Shown here one piece after another: positions 1 to 8,539 of a stretch of DNA of 32,321 bases (position 1 is its first letter; each line of letters opens with the position of its first letter). The position numbers and the translations under genes were made by a program. The notes beneath the pieces were generated by a model that was not told the origin of the DNA, ran no database searches, and worked only from the letters and a program-made list of their open reading frames with translations. The stretch lies in the NCBI GenBank assembly GCA_030431785.1, contig JAUIIM010000017.1:1-32321 (forward strand). The letters run 5' to 3'. The stretch is from Acidimicrobiia bacterium. Its GTDB lineage: Bacteria > Actinomycetota > Acidimicrobiia > Spongiisociales > UBA5794.

Positions 1-49
1 TCGGGTGGTAGATGATCTCTACGGTGCCTTCACCGGTTTGGACAGCCAA
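1..49 (-). CDS. 5' end of an unidentified gene downstream of birA (partial)
   Basis: Only the first 16 codons lie inside the window. A minus-strand frame is open from a TTG at 49 to the window edge and reads LAVQTGEGTVEIIYHP. A GGAG Shine-Dalgarno sits 8 nt before the TTG, and a stop codon lies in frame just upstream. The spacing to the birA stop (80) suggests co-transcription with birA. In mycobacteria the gene after birA (Rv3278c) is a small membrane protein of the DUF304/PH-like type, and this N-terminus could fit such a protein. That identity is an inference from gene order, not from motifs. Confidence 0.4.
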   Translation of the reverse strand, partial: MAVQTGEGTVEIIYHP

Positions 50-79
50 TCTCGACGCTCCCTCGGGTCCGGTTGCAGG

Positions 80-769
80 CTAGCGGTGACCGTGCAGATG
101 TACTTCACCCGCATGGATCACGGTCGTCGATCCACCCGTGTCCACGATCAGCCCACCGTCGGGTGCGATGTCGATGGCGGTGCCGCTCCCGGATGCCCAC
201 GACACCTCTCGGCCGAGGGTCACGCAACGATCGCGGTAGTCGTCGACGGGCCAGCCGTCGAATCCGAGACCGACGAGGTCGAGGAATCGGTCGGCCCAGC
301 CGGTCGCCAGTCGTTTTGTGGCATCGGGTCCGGGATCATCGGACGACAAAGCGGTGGCACCGTCAGGCGGATCCTCCCAGAACAGGTTGATCCCGACGCC
401 AGCCACGATGCGGTCTCCCGATGCCTCGACGAGGATTCCGCCAGCCTTGCTCCCGGCCAGCATCACGTCGTTCGGCCACTTGAGACCGACCGGTACCCCG
501 AACTGGTCCCGGATCGCATTCCCGACCGCGATGCCTACGACGAGCGGAAGGGGCCCTCGATGCTCGGGCAGCCACGCCGAAGCGAATGCGAACGATGAGT
601 ACAGGGCACGGTCCGGCTGTTCCCACCTCCGGCCCTGACGTCCGCGTCCTTCGAGCTGTCGATCTGCGATCACGAGCACGTCGTCATCGCTCCCATCGAA
701 CCGCTCGGCAGCCACGTCTTGTGTAGAGGCCACTTCCGTGAGGTGAACGAGGTCGTACCGAGCTGCCAT
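80..769 (-). CDS. birA: Biotin--[acetyl-CoA-carboxylase] ligase (BirA, HTH-less)
   Basis: Biotin protein ligase of 229 aa. It activates biotin with ATP and attaches it to the carrier lysine of biotin enzymes, here most likely accA3 Lys547. Visible motifs are the biotinyl-AMP loop GRGRQGRRW (41-49), KWPND (97-101), the catalytic-lysine segment GSKAGGIL (106-113) and GVGINL (124-129). There is no N-terminal winged helix, so this is the catalytic-only class and not a self-regulating repressor. The open frame extends far upstream, but the family N-terminus and a TATCGT box (777-782) ending 7 nt before ATG 769 select this start and suggest a leaderless mRNA. It is divergent from accD5, the same arrangement as in mycobacteria. 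Confidence 0.93.
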   Translation of the reverse strand: MAARYDLVHLTEVASTQDVAAERFDGSDDDVLVIADRQLEGRGRQGRRWEQPDRALYSSFAFASAWLPEHRGPLPLVVGIAVGNAIRDQFGVPVGLKWPNDVMLAGSKAGGILVEASGDRIVAGVGINLFWEDPPDGATALSSDDPGPDATKRLATGWADRFLDLVGLGFDGWPVDDYRDRCVTLGREVSWASGSGTAIDIAPDGGLIVDTGGSTTVIHAGEVHLHGHR

Positions 770-783
770 CGCGGAGACGATAG

Positions 784-945
784 ATGACCCGAGTCGGCAT
801 CTTTGGCGTCGAGATCTTCGACGGAGAGCCTGAGATCTGGGATCTGAGGTTCTCCGAGCACGGCTCGGCGACGTATTGTGTAGCCAAAGCGACAGTGACG
901 AAGTCAGACACACAACGCTGGCGAGCTTCCGGAGGGCACCGGTGA
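784..945 (+). CDS. Possible 53-aa leader ORF overlapping the accD5 start
   Basis: A small frame begins at ATG 784, with GGAG 7 nt upstream. It ends in a TGA that overlaps the accD5 GTG in a GTGA arrangement, which is typical of translational coupling. The peptide begins MTRVGIFGVEIFDGEPEIWD and has no recognised domain. Codon third positions are GC-rich over roughly the first 29 codons and much less so afterwards, so the second half may be plain promoter DNA. It also overlaps the birA promoter region. It could be a genuine small protein, a leader peptide or chance. Confidence 0.25.
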   Translation: MTRVGIFGVEIFDGEPEIWDLRFSEHGSATYCVAKATVTKSDTQRWRASGGHR

Positions 946-2492
946 GCACTGAAGAACGGATCGAGAAGCTACGGGAACTGCGCGAGCAGTCACTCAAGGC
1001 GGACAACCAACGCGCAATCGATCGACAACACGATGCGGGCAAGTTGACGGCTCGGGAACGTATCGAGCTCCTCGTCGACAAAGGATCGTTCCAAGAGATC
1101 GACCCATTCGTCCGCCACCGCACCCAAGGTTTCGGGATCGAAGACAAGCGTCCGCTCGGCGATGCGGTCGTCACCGGCTGGGGGACGATCGATGGACGCA
1201 ACGTGCTCGTCTTCGCCGAGGACTTCACCCGCTTCGGTGGCTCCCTCGGCGAGGTGGTCGCCGACAAGATCTGCAAGGTCTTGGATCTCGCCCTCGACAC
1301 CGGCACCCCCGTCATCGGTCTCAAGGACTCCGGCGGTGCCCGCATCCAAGAGGGCGTCGTCGGTCTCGACGGCTACGGACGTATCTTCGAGCGCAACGTC
1401 CGCGCATCCGGTGTGATCCCCCAGATCTCCGTCATCATGGGTCCGTGCGCCGGAGGTGCCGTCTACTCCCCTGCCCTCACCGACTTCATCTTCCAGGTCG
1501 AAGACACGTCCCACCTGTTCATCACGGGTCCCGACGTCATCAAGACGGTCACCGGCGAGGAAGTCTCGATGGACGAACTCGGTGGGGCCCATGCCCATTC
1601 GTCGAAGTCGGGCGTGACCCACTTCGTCGTGGCCGACGACCGTGAGGCGATGGACGAGATCCGCTACCTCCTGTCCCTCCTGCCATCCAACAACATGGAA
1701 GTCCCCCCGTTCTTCACACCAGTCGACGCACCCGACCGTGAAGACGAAGAACTCACGACGATCATCCCCGACTCGTCGAACCAGCCGTACGACGTCGTGG
1801 ATGTGATCGAATCGATCGTGGACGATGGCGAGTTCTATCAGGTCCATGAACACTGGGCCGGCAACATGGTGGTCGGCCTCGCCCGTCTCGACGGGTACAC
1901 CGTGGGCATCGTCGCAAACCAGCCAGCCGTCCTCGCCGGCACCCTCGACATCGATGCGTCCGTGAAGGGCGCCCGGTTCGTGCGGTTCTGTGATGCGTTC
2001 AACATCCCGCTCGTCACCTTGGTCGATGTACCGGGTTTCCTACCCGGGGTCGACCAGGAGCACGGAGGCATCATCCGCCACGGTGCGAAGCTCCTCTACG
2101 CCTTCTCGGAGGCGACGGTCCCCCGCATCACGGTGATCCTCCGCAAGGCATACGGTGGCGCCTACCTCGTGATGAACTCCCGGGCAGTACGCGCCGATGT
2201 CGTGTTCGCTTGGCCGTCGGCCGAGATCGCGGTGATGGGTGCCCAAGGTGCCGTCAACGTCATGTACCGACGCGAACTCGCCGCTGCCGATGACCCCGAT
2301 GCCCTTCGTACCGATCTCGTGAGCGACTACGAGGAACGGTTCAACAACCCGTATGTGGCCGCCGAGCGGGGTCTCGTCGACGACGTCATCGAGCCGCGCG
2401 AAACACGCAACCGTGTCATCCGATCGCTCGCCATGCTTCGCAACAAACGCGAGACACTCCCGCCGAAGAAGCACGGCAACATTCCGTTGTAG
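942..2492 (+). CDS. accD5: Acyl-CoA carboxylase beta subunit (propionyl/acetyl-CoA carboxyltransferase)
   Basis: Carboxyltransferase subunit of 516 aa. It moves the carboxyl group from carboxybiotin to propionyl-CoA and/or acetyl-CoA. Two crotonase-like halves are visible, with oxyanion segments GGARIQEG (131-138) and AYGGAYLVM (403-411), and the length is normal for the family. GTG 942 is chosen because GGAGG lies 6 nt upstream and the family N-terminus starts here (STEERIEKLRELR). In Streptomyces PccB the residue after AYGGAY is Asp422 and favours propionyl-CoA. Here it is Leu409, so substrate preference is uncertain and acetyl-CoA may be accepted. The partner alpha subunit is at 6771 and birA is divergent. 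The symbol follows the mycobacterial birA-accD5 gene order. Confidence 0.93.
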   Translation: MSTEERIEKLRELREQSLKADNQRAIDRQHDAGKLTARERIELLVDKGSFQEIDPFVRHRTQGFGIEDKRPLGDAVVTGWGTIDGRNVLVFAEDFTRFGGSLGEVVADKICKVLDLALDTGTPVIGLKDSGGARIQEGVVGLDGYGRIFERNVRASGVIPQISVIMGPCAGGAVYSPALTDFIFQVEDTSHLFITGPDVIKTVTGEEVSMDELGGAHAHSSKSGVTHFVVADDREAMDEIRYLLSLLPSNNMEVPPFFTPVDAPDREDEELTTIIPDSSNQPYDVVDVIESIVDDGEFYQVHEHWAGNMVVGLARLDGYTVGIVANQPAVLAGTLDIDASVKGARFVRFCDAFNIPLVTLVDVPGFLPGVDQEHGGIIRHGAKLLYAFSEATVPRITVILRKAYGGAYLVMNSRAVRADVVFAWPSAEIAVMGAQGAVNVMYRRELAAADDPDALRTDLVSDYEERFNNPYVAAERGLVDDVIEPRETRNRVIRSLAMLRNKRETLPPKKHGNIPL

Positions 2493-2510
2493 GACCTGCG
2501 GCGCTCCTCG

Positions 2511-2531
2511 CTTCTGGCTCCTGGCTCCCGG
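2511..2531. repeat. Degenerate heptamer tandem repeat (CCAGGAG family)
   Basis: Three 7-nt units lie between the convergent stops of accD5 and the HNH gene. On the minus strand they read CCGGGAG, CCAGGAG and CCAGAAG. The same family, in opposite orientation, fills 19937-19971. No terminator hairpin with a T-run is visible in this 51-nt gap. Confidence 0.6.
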
Positions 2532-2543
2532 CTGTCCCGGCAC

Positions 2544-3752
2544 TCACGGAGCTCTGGCGGTTTCGGGGTGGCCGGGTGACAGGTCGGTGCTGGAGCTGTT
2601 GGGGTCGTGGATGGCGGTGTGGTGCGTGCGGCAGAGCAGCACCAGATTCTCGAGTTCGGTTGGTCCCCCATCCGCCCAGTGTTCGATGTGGTGGGCGTCA
2701 CACCAATCGGCTGGAGCATCACAACGCGCCCATTGACAACCCCGATCGCGGGCATCCAAGGCCCTACGCATCCCGGAGGGCACCACTCGCGTGGCACGCC
2801 CGACGTCGATCGGCGACCCGGTGTCGTCGACCAGGATCCTGATGATCGAGGAGTCGCACACCAATCGGTCCACCGTCTCTGGCGGCACGGCGACTTCATG
2901 GATGCTCCCGAGACCTTCGCGCAGCCCCAGCAGCACCTCGGCATCGATCGTCACGGTCACGTGTGGTTTGACACCTTTCGACGTAGCGGTACCGCGACGC
3001 AGGGACTGCTCACATATGTCGGCCAACGCATCGGCTCTGATCTGCCAGGGTGCCCGCTGATCGTTCGGGTCGAGATACGCCGAGCGTGCGGCGTGTTCGA
3101 CCGCCCGGTTGACCAACGCACCGGTTTCCGGATCCAATTCGCCAGCGACGGCCCACACCCCATCAAAGGTCTGGTTGATCGAGAATCGCCTGCGCCGGCG
3201 TTGGTTGCGAGCTTTGGCAGCCGCGGACGGATAGTCGATCTGCTGTTCCCAATGTCCGATCGCCTGCCGTAGTTCCGACGGGTCAAGGTAGGTCGCGATG
3301 TCGGCGAACACCGCAGCGTGATGGACGAAGTCATCGGGATGCCGCCGGCGTGCGCGATCGAGCTGTGCGACCGCATCGGGAGTGACCTCACCGTGGATGG
3401 CGGCCTGCGCGACGTCAGGCATCCGGACTAGTCCACGGGCTTGGCGCACCAGCGTCGAAGCGACCCGCCCCGACAGTCGAAGCGCAGACTTCAGCCAACC
3501 CGTCGTCGACAGGCGGTAAGAGATATCGGCGATCTGCCGACGGTCGTACTCGGCGATGTCGAGCAGCCACCGGGCATGCACTGCGTCCATGTGACGTTTG
3601 GCTTGGACGATCCTCGTCTCGAGGTCGGTGTCACTGATGACGGCGAGTTCTTCGTGGAGCGCCTGGAGATCCGAAGGTGGATCGTCGGACCTCCAGGCGG
3701 GGAAGTCGCTACCGGTACCGAAGAACTCACCCGTTCGGGTGTTGTTCTTCAT
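2544..3752 (-). CDS. DUF222 / HNH endonuclease (13E12-repeat type), SOS-controlled
   Basis: Predicted 402-aa protein with an N-terminal DUF222-type helical region (about 25-270) and a C-terminal HNH nuclease fold. The HNH part shows C339, C344 and C351, then DAHH (352-355), N369, C374 and HH (377-378), so the metal ligands and catalytic His are intact. This is the architecture of the mycobacterial 13E12-repeat proteins, several of which are LexA-regulated; their exact role is unknown. The frame runs further upstream, but ATG 3752 is selected because a sigma70-like promoter with an SOS box ends 6 nt before it. The gene lies between accD5 and accA3, convergent to accD5. No flanking inverted repeats or transposase are visible. 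Confidence 0.85.
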   Translation of the reverse strand: MKNNTRTGEFFGTGSDFPAWRSDDPPSDLQALHEELAVISDTDLETRIVQAKRHMDAVHARWLLDIAEYDRRQIADISYRLSTTGWLKSALRLSGRVASTLVRQARGLVRMPDVAQAAIHGEVTPDAVAQLDRARRRHPDDFVHHAAVFADIATYLDPSELRQAIGHWEQQIDYPSAAAKARNQRRRRRFSINQTFDGVWAVAGELDPETGALVNRAVEHAARSAYLDPNDQRAPWQIRADALADICEQSLRRGTATSKGVKPHVTVTIDAEVLLGLREGLGSIHEVAVPPETVDRLVCDSSIIRILVDDTGSPIDVGRATRVVPSGMRRALDARDRGCQWARCDAPADWCDAHHIEHWADGGPTELENLVLLCRTHHTAIHDPNSSSTDLSPGHPETARAP

Positions 3753-3758
3753 GCATGC

Positions 3759-3787
3759 ATGGTATCGAACATATGTTCGATTGTCAA
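3759..3787 (-). promoter_or_regulatory. SOS promoter: LexA box inside the -35/-10 spacer
   Basis: Read on the minus strand: TTGACA (-35, 3787-3782), a 17-bp spacer, then TACCAT (-10, 3764-3759). The spacer contains the perfect 16-bp palindrome TCGAACATATGTTCGA (3765-3780), which matches the actinobacterial/mycobacterial SOS consensus TCGAAC-N4-GTTCGA. The -10 ends 6 nt before ATG 3752, so the transcript should start at or next to the start codon. LexA bound here would block RNA polymerase. Confidence 0.9.
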
Positions 3788-3892
3788 GAGGTCTCTTCTG
3801 CTCCACCGTGAACGTCAGGCCCTGCCATGTCTGGAGCGCACCCAATGGCCGTCCACGGACAAAATGACCACTCGGATAGCGTCCTGCTACTG

Positions 3893-4369
3893 ATGGCGAA
3901 CGACCACACCTCCCCGACGCAGCCATTGCATCCACGAGCCCGGAGACGCTCCGCGGTCATTGCTGGCGTGGCCGCAGTTGTCGTGCTGGGACTTGCATAC
4001 ATCGTCGTTGTGACTCCTTCGGACCACGGGGTAGCTGAAGCCCAAGAGACCGTCGACCGAGCTACGGCGGAGTGCTGGATCTACCTGATAGAGACACATC
4101 AGCCGCGGCGAACCATCGGACCCTGGTGGATCTCTTCGGTTTCGCCGCAATCCTTCACTGTCAACGGTATCGGCCGGAGCTACGACGTCCGCCTCGAGGA
4201 GGGCCTTCTGACCACTCACGGGTTCAACGGGCAGACCATCATCGGAAGCACCGGCGAGTGCAGCCCGCTACGACGCAAACTGCAACCAGGCTGCGAGGAC
4301 TCATTCGTCTTCGACGGACAACGCTACGAGTGCGGACCATCGGTGCCGTTCGAGGAGTTTGACCACTGA
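3893..4369 (+). CDS. Membrane-anchored hypothetical protein
   Basis: A 158-aa protein of no recognised family. A basic stretch (RARRR) is followed by one hydrophobic segment of about 21 residues (about 21-41), then an extracytoplasmic domain of about 115 residues. That domain has four cysteines (in AECW, GECS, GCED and YECG), which could form disulfides outside the membrane. ATG 3893 puts the transmembrane segment near the N-terminus, and a TAGCGT box ends 10 nt upstream; an in-frame ATG at 3827 is the alternative. It lies 79 nt before the Kelch-like gene, in the same orientation and with the same anchor-plus-exterior plan, so the two may form a small surface-protein unit. Confidence 0.65.
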   Translation: MANDHTSPTQPLHPRARRRSAVIAGVAAVVVLGLAYIVVVTPSDHGVAEAQETVDRATAECWIYLIETHQPRRTIGPWWISSVSPQSFTVNGIGRSYDVRLEEGLLTTHGFNGQTIIGSTGECSPLRRKLQPGCEDSFVFDGQRYECGPSVPFEEFDH

Positions 4370-4448
4370 TGGCGTCGCCGCCCTTCCAACTCGTCGCGGA
4401 GCATTGGTGGCCATTGCCGCTAGGTGGAGCGGAACCTACGATTGGAGG

Positions 4449-6680
4449 GTGAACCCTCGACGCACTCGTTACATCGTGCTGGCGGCGACGGCAGCGATCT
4501 TTGTTGTGTTCGTGTTGTTAAGCCGCTCCGAAACACCGATCAGAAGCACCACCACGAGTCTCGACTTCAGTTCGCGGACGACGACACCGTCCACAACATC
4601 GACATCGACATCGACATCGACGACGATCTACGTGCGTTCTGCGACGCGCGGGTCGGGATGGCTTGAAGTCTTCACCACCGAGGTCGACGATGCACTCACT
4701 CTCTGGGATCTAACCGCAGTCCCTGGCGGGATTGTTGGCCTCGCATCGGAAGAAGGTGGGTTCCACGCGACGCTGTTCGACTCCTCGACCTCGACGGGTC
4801 ACGCCATTGCCCACCCACCGCGTCAACCCGAAGTCGCGGCCAATGCCGTGTGGACCGGATCCGAGTTGCTCATCGACAGTGGCTGGATGGCGGCATGGAA
4901 TCCAGAAGATGACTCGTGGCGCAGCATTGAGACTCCGAGCTGGCGTTCCGAAGCAGCACGATCAACCGCCGTTATCAACGCTGACAACAGGATCGTGGTA
5001 CTCGGTACGCACTCATCAGGATTGGACGGACGTTTTGCGTACGCCTACGACGATGGCCTCGCCTGCTGCAGCGAGTTCGACCCCCCTCCGTTCCGCTCCG
5101 ATATTGCCAAGGCCTTTTGGACCGGCGAAGAGGTTCTACTGCTTGGGTGGAACCCGGGATCGAGGTCCGACAGCGAGCTCGCCGGTCTCAAGATCGCGAC
5201 CGGGACCTGGACATCGTACGAATCGCCAACGCTCCGCGGCGGATCCCTCCTCGACGCGGCGTGGGTCGATGACTCCCTCATAGCGTGGGATGGGACTGGC
5301 GCGGCCAGCGTATGGAGACGCGGTACCGGCTGGGCGGATCTTCCCGATATTCCCACTGAGTCAACAGACTGCGGCTCGGTATCGACCAGTTTCGGTTCCA
5401 ATCTGTTTGTCGCATCGTGCGGTGAGGTTGCGATCTGGAGTGGGATCGCATCCCGATGGGTCCGCGCTGTCAACCTGTATCCGGGCTCGTGGGGAGCATG
5501 CCTATCCACCCTCGGTACGACGAGCCAGCTTCAGGAACAGCGCGTCTTCGTCTGGTGCGTGGAGGACGGCACCGAGTCGCTTTGGCGATTCGATTCGGCG
5601 GCGTACGAATCGGGCGGATGGTCGAGTCCATCAGCCGTGTCGAGAGAACCGCCGACATGGGAACTCCTCCCGAACCCGAGAGCGGACCGACTTGCGTCAA
5701 CGACGCTCGTGTGGTCCGGCGCCGAGCTGTTGTGGTTCGGGGGCCACGGGCTGGTTGAGGAGTCCGACATCGGTTGGGGCTACCAATATCCCGACGGTCC
5801 GATGCACCGAATTCCCGCTGCACCCTATCCCGGTCGATTCGGACAGTCTGCGGTGTGGCTCGACAGCGACATGTACGTGTTCCGGGGTCCAATCACCGCA
5901 TGGAATCCTGTCACGCTCCAGTGGAGAACGATCGCGCCAGCCCCCGCCTTCACCCGCCAGACACTCACTATCGGTGACCGATTCGCGATTGTAGACCTGA
6001 GCGACAGCTCCGAACGGAGCGGGGCGATCTACGACCCCGCGACCGACACTTGGAGCGACATCCCGGTAGCGCCGATTCCTCGAGCGACCGAACAGCGCCT
6101 CGTACTCGGGTGGTCCGGTTCTGAGTTGTTCGTGTTCGACGACGGCCACGACACTGTCACAGCTACCCGGCGGCCCCCAACGAGTGCGCGATACAACCCC
6201 GAGACGCAAACCTGGATCGAGCTGCCCACGATCCCTGAGGACGTAGAACTCAGCGATGCCGTCGGTGACTGGGTCGGAGACGAGTTCGTGGTCTTCGGGG
6301 CAAACTTCTCGGGTCAGAGTCGGAATGGAGAGTTCTCACTCGTGCCCCTGATCGCCGGCATCGCCTATTCACCGGAGTCGGATTCATGGAGGACGATTAC
6401 GCCGCCCGATGGGCCCAACTTCCTCCAAGAAGGGTGGGCATCCTCCATGTCCGCTACCGAGCACTTCGGCGAGCTCGCGGTGCTGTTCCCAGGTGAGCAT
6501 TTTGGCATCGATGCGGGGAGGATCGGGTTCTACGACCCGACGACTGACAATTGGCACTATGTCGACGGCGCACCGGCATCGGCCCACGCTCCCACGCTGG
6601 TGTCGGGTGAAACCTCGGACGGTCTCCACTTCATCGCGTTCCACACCCCCGACGGCACCGTTTTGCTCCGCGACCACTGA
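4449..6680 (+). CDS. Membrane-anchored Kelch-like beta-propeller protein
   Basis: A 743-aa protein with one N-terminal transmembrane segment (about 8-25), a Thr/Ser-rich linker (about 35-62) and a long exterior region of Kelch-like blades. The recurring pattern is W(S/T)G(S/A/E)ELL followed by a Y-x-P-x-(T/S)-x-x-W strand; examples are AAWNPEDDSW, TAWNPVTLQW, AIYDPATDTW, ARYNPETQTW, AYSPESDSW and FYDPTTDNW. Kelch propellers usually bind proteins or glycans; no enzymatic residues are evident, so the role is unknown. GTG 4449 is preferred because TACGAT (4437-4442) ends 6 nt before it and it starts just ahead of the transmembrane segment. GTG 4407 (GGAG 5 nt upstream) or TTG 4359 (overlapping the previous stop) are alternatives. 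Confidence 0.75.
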   Translation: MNPRRTRYIVLAATAAIFVVFVLLSRSETPIRSTTTSLDFSSRTTTPSTTSTSTSTSTTIYVRSATRGSGWLEVFTTEVDDALTLWDLTAVPGGIVGLASEEGGFHATLFDSSTSTGHAIAHPPRQPEVAANAVWTGSELLIDSGWMAAWNPEDDSWRSIETPSWRSEAARSTAVINADNRIVVLGTHSSGLDGRFAYAYDDGLACCSEFDPPPFRSDIAKAFWTGEEVLLLGWNPGSRSDSELAGLKIATGTWTSYESPTLRGGSLLDAAWVDDSLIAWDGTGAASVWRRGTGWADLPDIPTESTDCGSVSTSFGSNLFVASCGEVAIWSGIASRWVRAVNLYPGSWGACLSTLGTTSQLQEQRVFVWCVEDGTESLWRFDSAAYESGGWSSPSAVSREPPTWELLPNPRADRLASTTLVWSGAELLWFGGHGLVEESDIGWGYQYPDGPMHRIPAAPYPGRFGQSAVWLDSDMYVFRGPITAWNPVTLQWRTIAPAPAFTRQTLTIGDRFAIVDLSDSSERSGAIYDPATDTWSDIPVAPIPRATEQRLVLGWSGSELFVFDDGHDTVTATRRPPTSARYNPETQTWIELPTIPEDVELSDAVGDWVGDEFVVFGANFSGQSRNGEFSLVPLIAGIAYSPESDSWRTITPPDGPNFLQEGWASSMSATEHFGELAVLFPGEHFGIDAGRIGFYDPTTDNWHYVDGAPASAHAPTLVSGETSDGLHFIAFHTPDGTVLLRDH
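4596..4619 (+). repeat. Hexanucleotide microsatellite (ACATCG)x4 in the Kelch gene linker
   Basis: Four perfect copies of ACATCG encode alternating Thr-Ser in the linker between the membrane anchor and the propeller. Because the unit is a multiple of 3, copy-number change would alter linker length without shifting the frame. Confidence 0.85.
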
Positions 6681-6722
6681 TGGCACCCAACCGCACTTCC
6701 ATCTCGTAACCAATGTGGGACG

Positions 6723-6763
6723 TGAACAGTCTCACTGTTCAGGTCTCGGCGAAGCTCTAGGAT
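6723..6763 (+). promoter_or_regulatory. accA3 promoter with inverted repeat over the -35 region
   Basis: TAGGAT (6758-6763) is a -10 box ending 7 nt before the GTG of accA3, predicting a leaderless mRNA. A perfect inverted repeat TGAACAG-TCTCA-CTGTTCA (6723-6741) covers the place where the -35 element would be, with no good TTGACA match. This arrangement suggests an operator for a transcription factor; which one is unknown. Confidence 0.6.
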
Positions 6764-6770
6764 TCAGCGC

Positions 6771-8516
6771 GTGAACTCACTTCTCATTGCAAACCGTGGC
6801 GAGATCGCCGTCCGGATCATCCGTGCCGCGAGGGACCTCGGCCTGCACACCGTCGCGATCTATTCGGAACTCGACCGCGACGCCGTCCACACACGGATGG
6901 CGGACGAAGCATGGAACGTCGGCACTGCCCCTGCCGCCGAGTCGTATCTCAATGTCGATCGCATCCTGGAGATCGCAAAGGAATCGGGGGCCGATGCGGT
7001 ACACCCCGGCTACGGATTCCTCGCCGAGAACTCCGACTTCGCACAGCGGGTCATCGATGCGGGACTGACGTGGGTCGGGCCTCCCCCGTCGGCGATCCAC
7101 ATGATGGGCGACAAGATCGAATCGCGTGTCGCCGCCGATGCGGCCGGCGTCCACGGCGTCCCCGGCACACTCGAGCCACTGACCAGCGCCGAGCAGGTCC
7201 AGGCATTCGCCGAAGAGCACGGATTCCCCGTGGCGATCAAAGCCGCTGCAGGCGGCGGAGGACGCGGACTCAAGGTCGTCCGATCAGCCGACGGGCTCGC
7301 CGATGCATTCGAGTCGGCAGGGCGTGAGGCTGAGGCCTGGTTCGGCAACCCGGCGGTCTACGTCGAGCGGTATCTCGAGAACGCACGTCACATTGAAGCG
7401 CAGGTTCTGTTCGACACCCACGGCAACGGGGTCTTCCTCGGGGAACGGGACTGCTCGCTCCAGCGCCGACACCAGAAGCTCGTGGAAGAGGCACCGGCAC
7501 CCGGATTTACTCCGGAGCTACGGGAGAAGCTCGGGGAACTCGCCCTCGCCCTCGGTCACGCCGCCGGCTACCAGTCAGCCGGGACCGTCGAGACCCTGTT
7601 TGCCGACGGAGAGTTCTACTTCCTGGAGATGAACACGCGGATCCAGGTCGAACACACCGTGACCGAGGAAGTCTTCGGCGTCGACCTCGTCGTGGAGCAA
7701 CTACGCGTTGCGATGGGTGAAGAGCTGTCGATCTCAGAGACGCCCACACCACGTGGCCATGCGATCGAGTTCCGCATCAATGCCGAGAACCCGGCACAGG
7801 GGTTCACACCGAATCCCGGGACCCTCGTGCGGTACCAGGAGCCCGCTGGGCCGGGGATCAGGGTCGACTCCGGCGTCGTGCAGGGTTCGACGATCAGCCA
7901 GTACTACGACAACATGATCGCCAAGCTGATCGTGGTTGGTGCGGACCGCCACGAAGCGATACGCCGCAGCAAGCGTGCCCTCACCGAGTTCGAGGTCGGC
8001 GGCGTCGACACGACGATCGGCGCACACCTCCAGATCCTCGATGACGAAGCGTTCGTCTCCGGCGATGTCAACACCCGGCTCGTCGAAGACTCGATGGATT
8101 TCAGCGACCTCGAGCGTTCGACCGCCCCCACGCTGCCCGAAGACGAAGAGCTCGCCGAACGTTCGATGACGGTCGAGGTCGGTGGGCGCCGGTTCGAGGT
8201 CAAGTACTGGGCGAAGGTGATGACCGCACCTGGCTCGGGGGCACGGGTCGCTCCACGACGTCGGGCGCCGAAGCTGGGAGCGAAGGCTGCCGGTGGTGGT
8301 GGCGAGGGCGCCGTGGCGGCCCCCATGCAGGGAACCATCGTCAAGATCCACCACAAAGCGGGCGACACCGTCGAGGCTGGTGAAGCGGTCTGTGTGCTCG
8401 AAGCGATGAAGATGGAGAACGAGATCAAGGCGCCGAACGGTGGCTCGATCGTCGACCTGAAGGTCCAAGTCGGGGACACGGTGTCCGCCGGAGCGATCCT
8501 GATGGTGATCAAGTAG
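6771..8516 (+). CDS. accA3: Acyl-CoA carboxylase alpha subunit (biotin carboxylase + BCCP)
   Basis: A 581-aa biotin carboxylase fused to a biotin carrier domain. Residues 1 to about 445 form the ATP-grasp carboxylase, with [12 protein letters not shown] at the N-terminus, the glycine loop GGGGRG (161-166) and the catalytic segment NTRIQVEH. The C-terminal domain (about 505-581) carries AMKMEN with Lys547 as the biotinylation site. The enzyme carboxylates biotin with bicarbonate and ATP and works with accD5. The size matches mycobacterial AccA3 (about 600 aa). The start is GTG, supported by the -10 box 7 nt upstream. DUF4389 follows after 23 nt. No small epsilon subunit (AccE) is seen, although AccE sits next to accD5 in mycobacteria. 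Confidence 0.96.
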   Translation: MNSLLIANRGEIAVRIIRAARDLGLHTVAIYSELDRDAVHTRMADEAWNVGTAPAAESYLNVDRILEIAKESGADAVHPGYGFLAENSDFAQRVIDAGLTWVGPPPSAIHMMGDKIESRVAADAAGVHGVPGTLEPLTSAEQVQAFAEEHGFPVAIKAAAGGGGRGLKVVRSADGLADAFESAGREAEAWFGNPAVYVERYLENARHIEAQVLFDTHGNGVFLGERDCSLQRRHQKLVEEAPAPGFTPELREKLGELALALGHAAGYQSAGTVETLFADGEFYFLEMNTRIQVEHTVTEEVFGVDLVVEQLRVAMGEELSISETPTPRGHAIEFRINAENPAQGFTPNPGTLVRYQEPAGPGIRVDSGVVQGSTISQYYDNMIAKLIVVGADRHEAIRRSKRALTEFEVGGVDTTIGAHLQILDDEAFVSGDVNTRLVEDSMDFSDLERSTAPTLPEDEELAERSMTVEVGGRRFEVKYWAKVMTAPGSGARVAPRRRAPKLGAKAAGGGGEGAVAAPMQGTIVKIHHKAGDTVEAGEAVCVLEAMKMENEIKAPNGGSIVDLKVQVGDTVSAGAILMVIK

Positions 8517-8539
8517 CGCCAACCGAAGGCGAGGACCCG

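Noticed and set aside
990..1853. 287-aa minus-strand frame inside accD5
   Set aside because: Acidic low-information antisense translation of the carboxyltransferase gene.
2544..3752. HNH gene as part of a mobile element or homing intron
   Set aside because: No flanking inverted or direct repeats, no split host gene and no intron-like sequence were visible. The DUF222 architecture is a free-standing chromosomal family.
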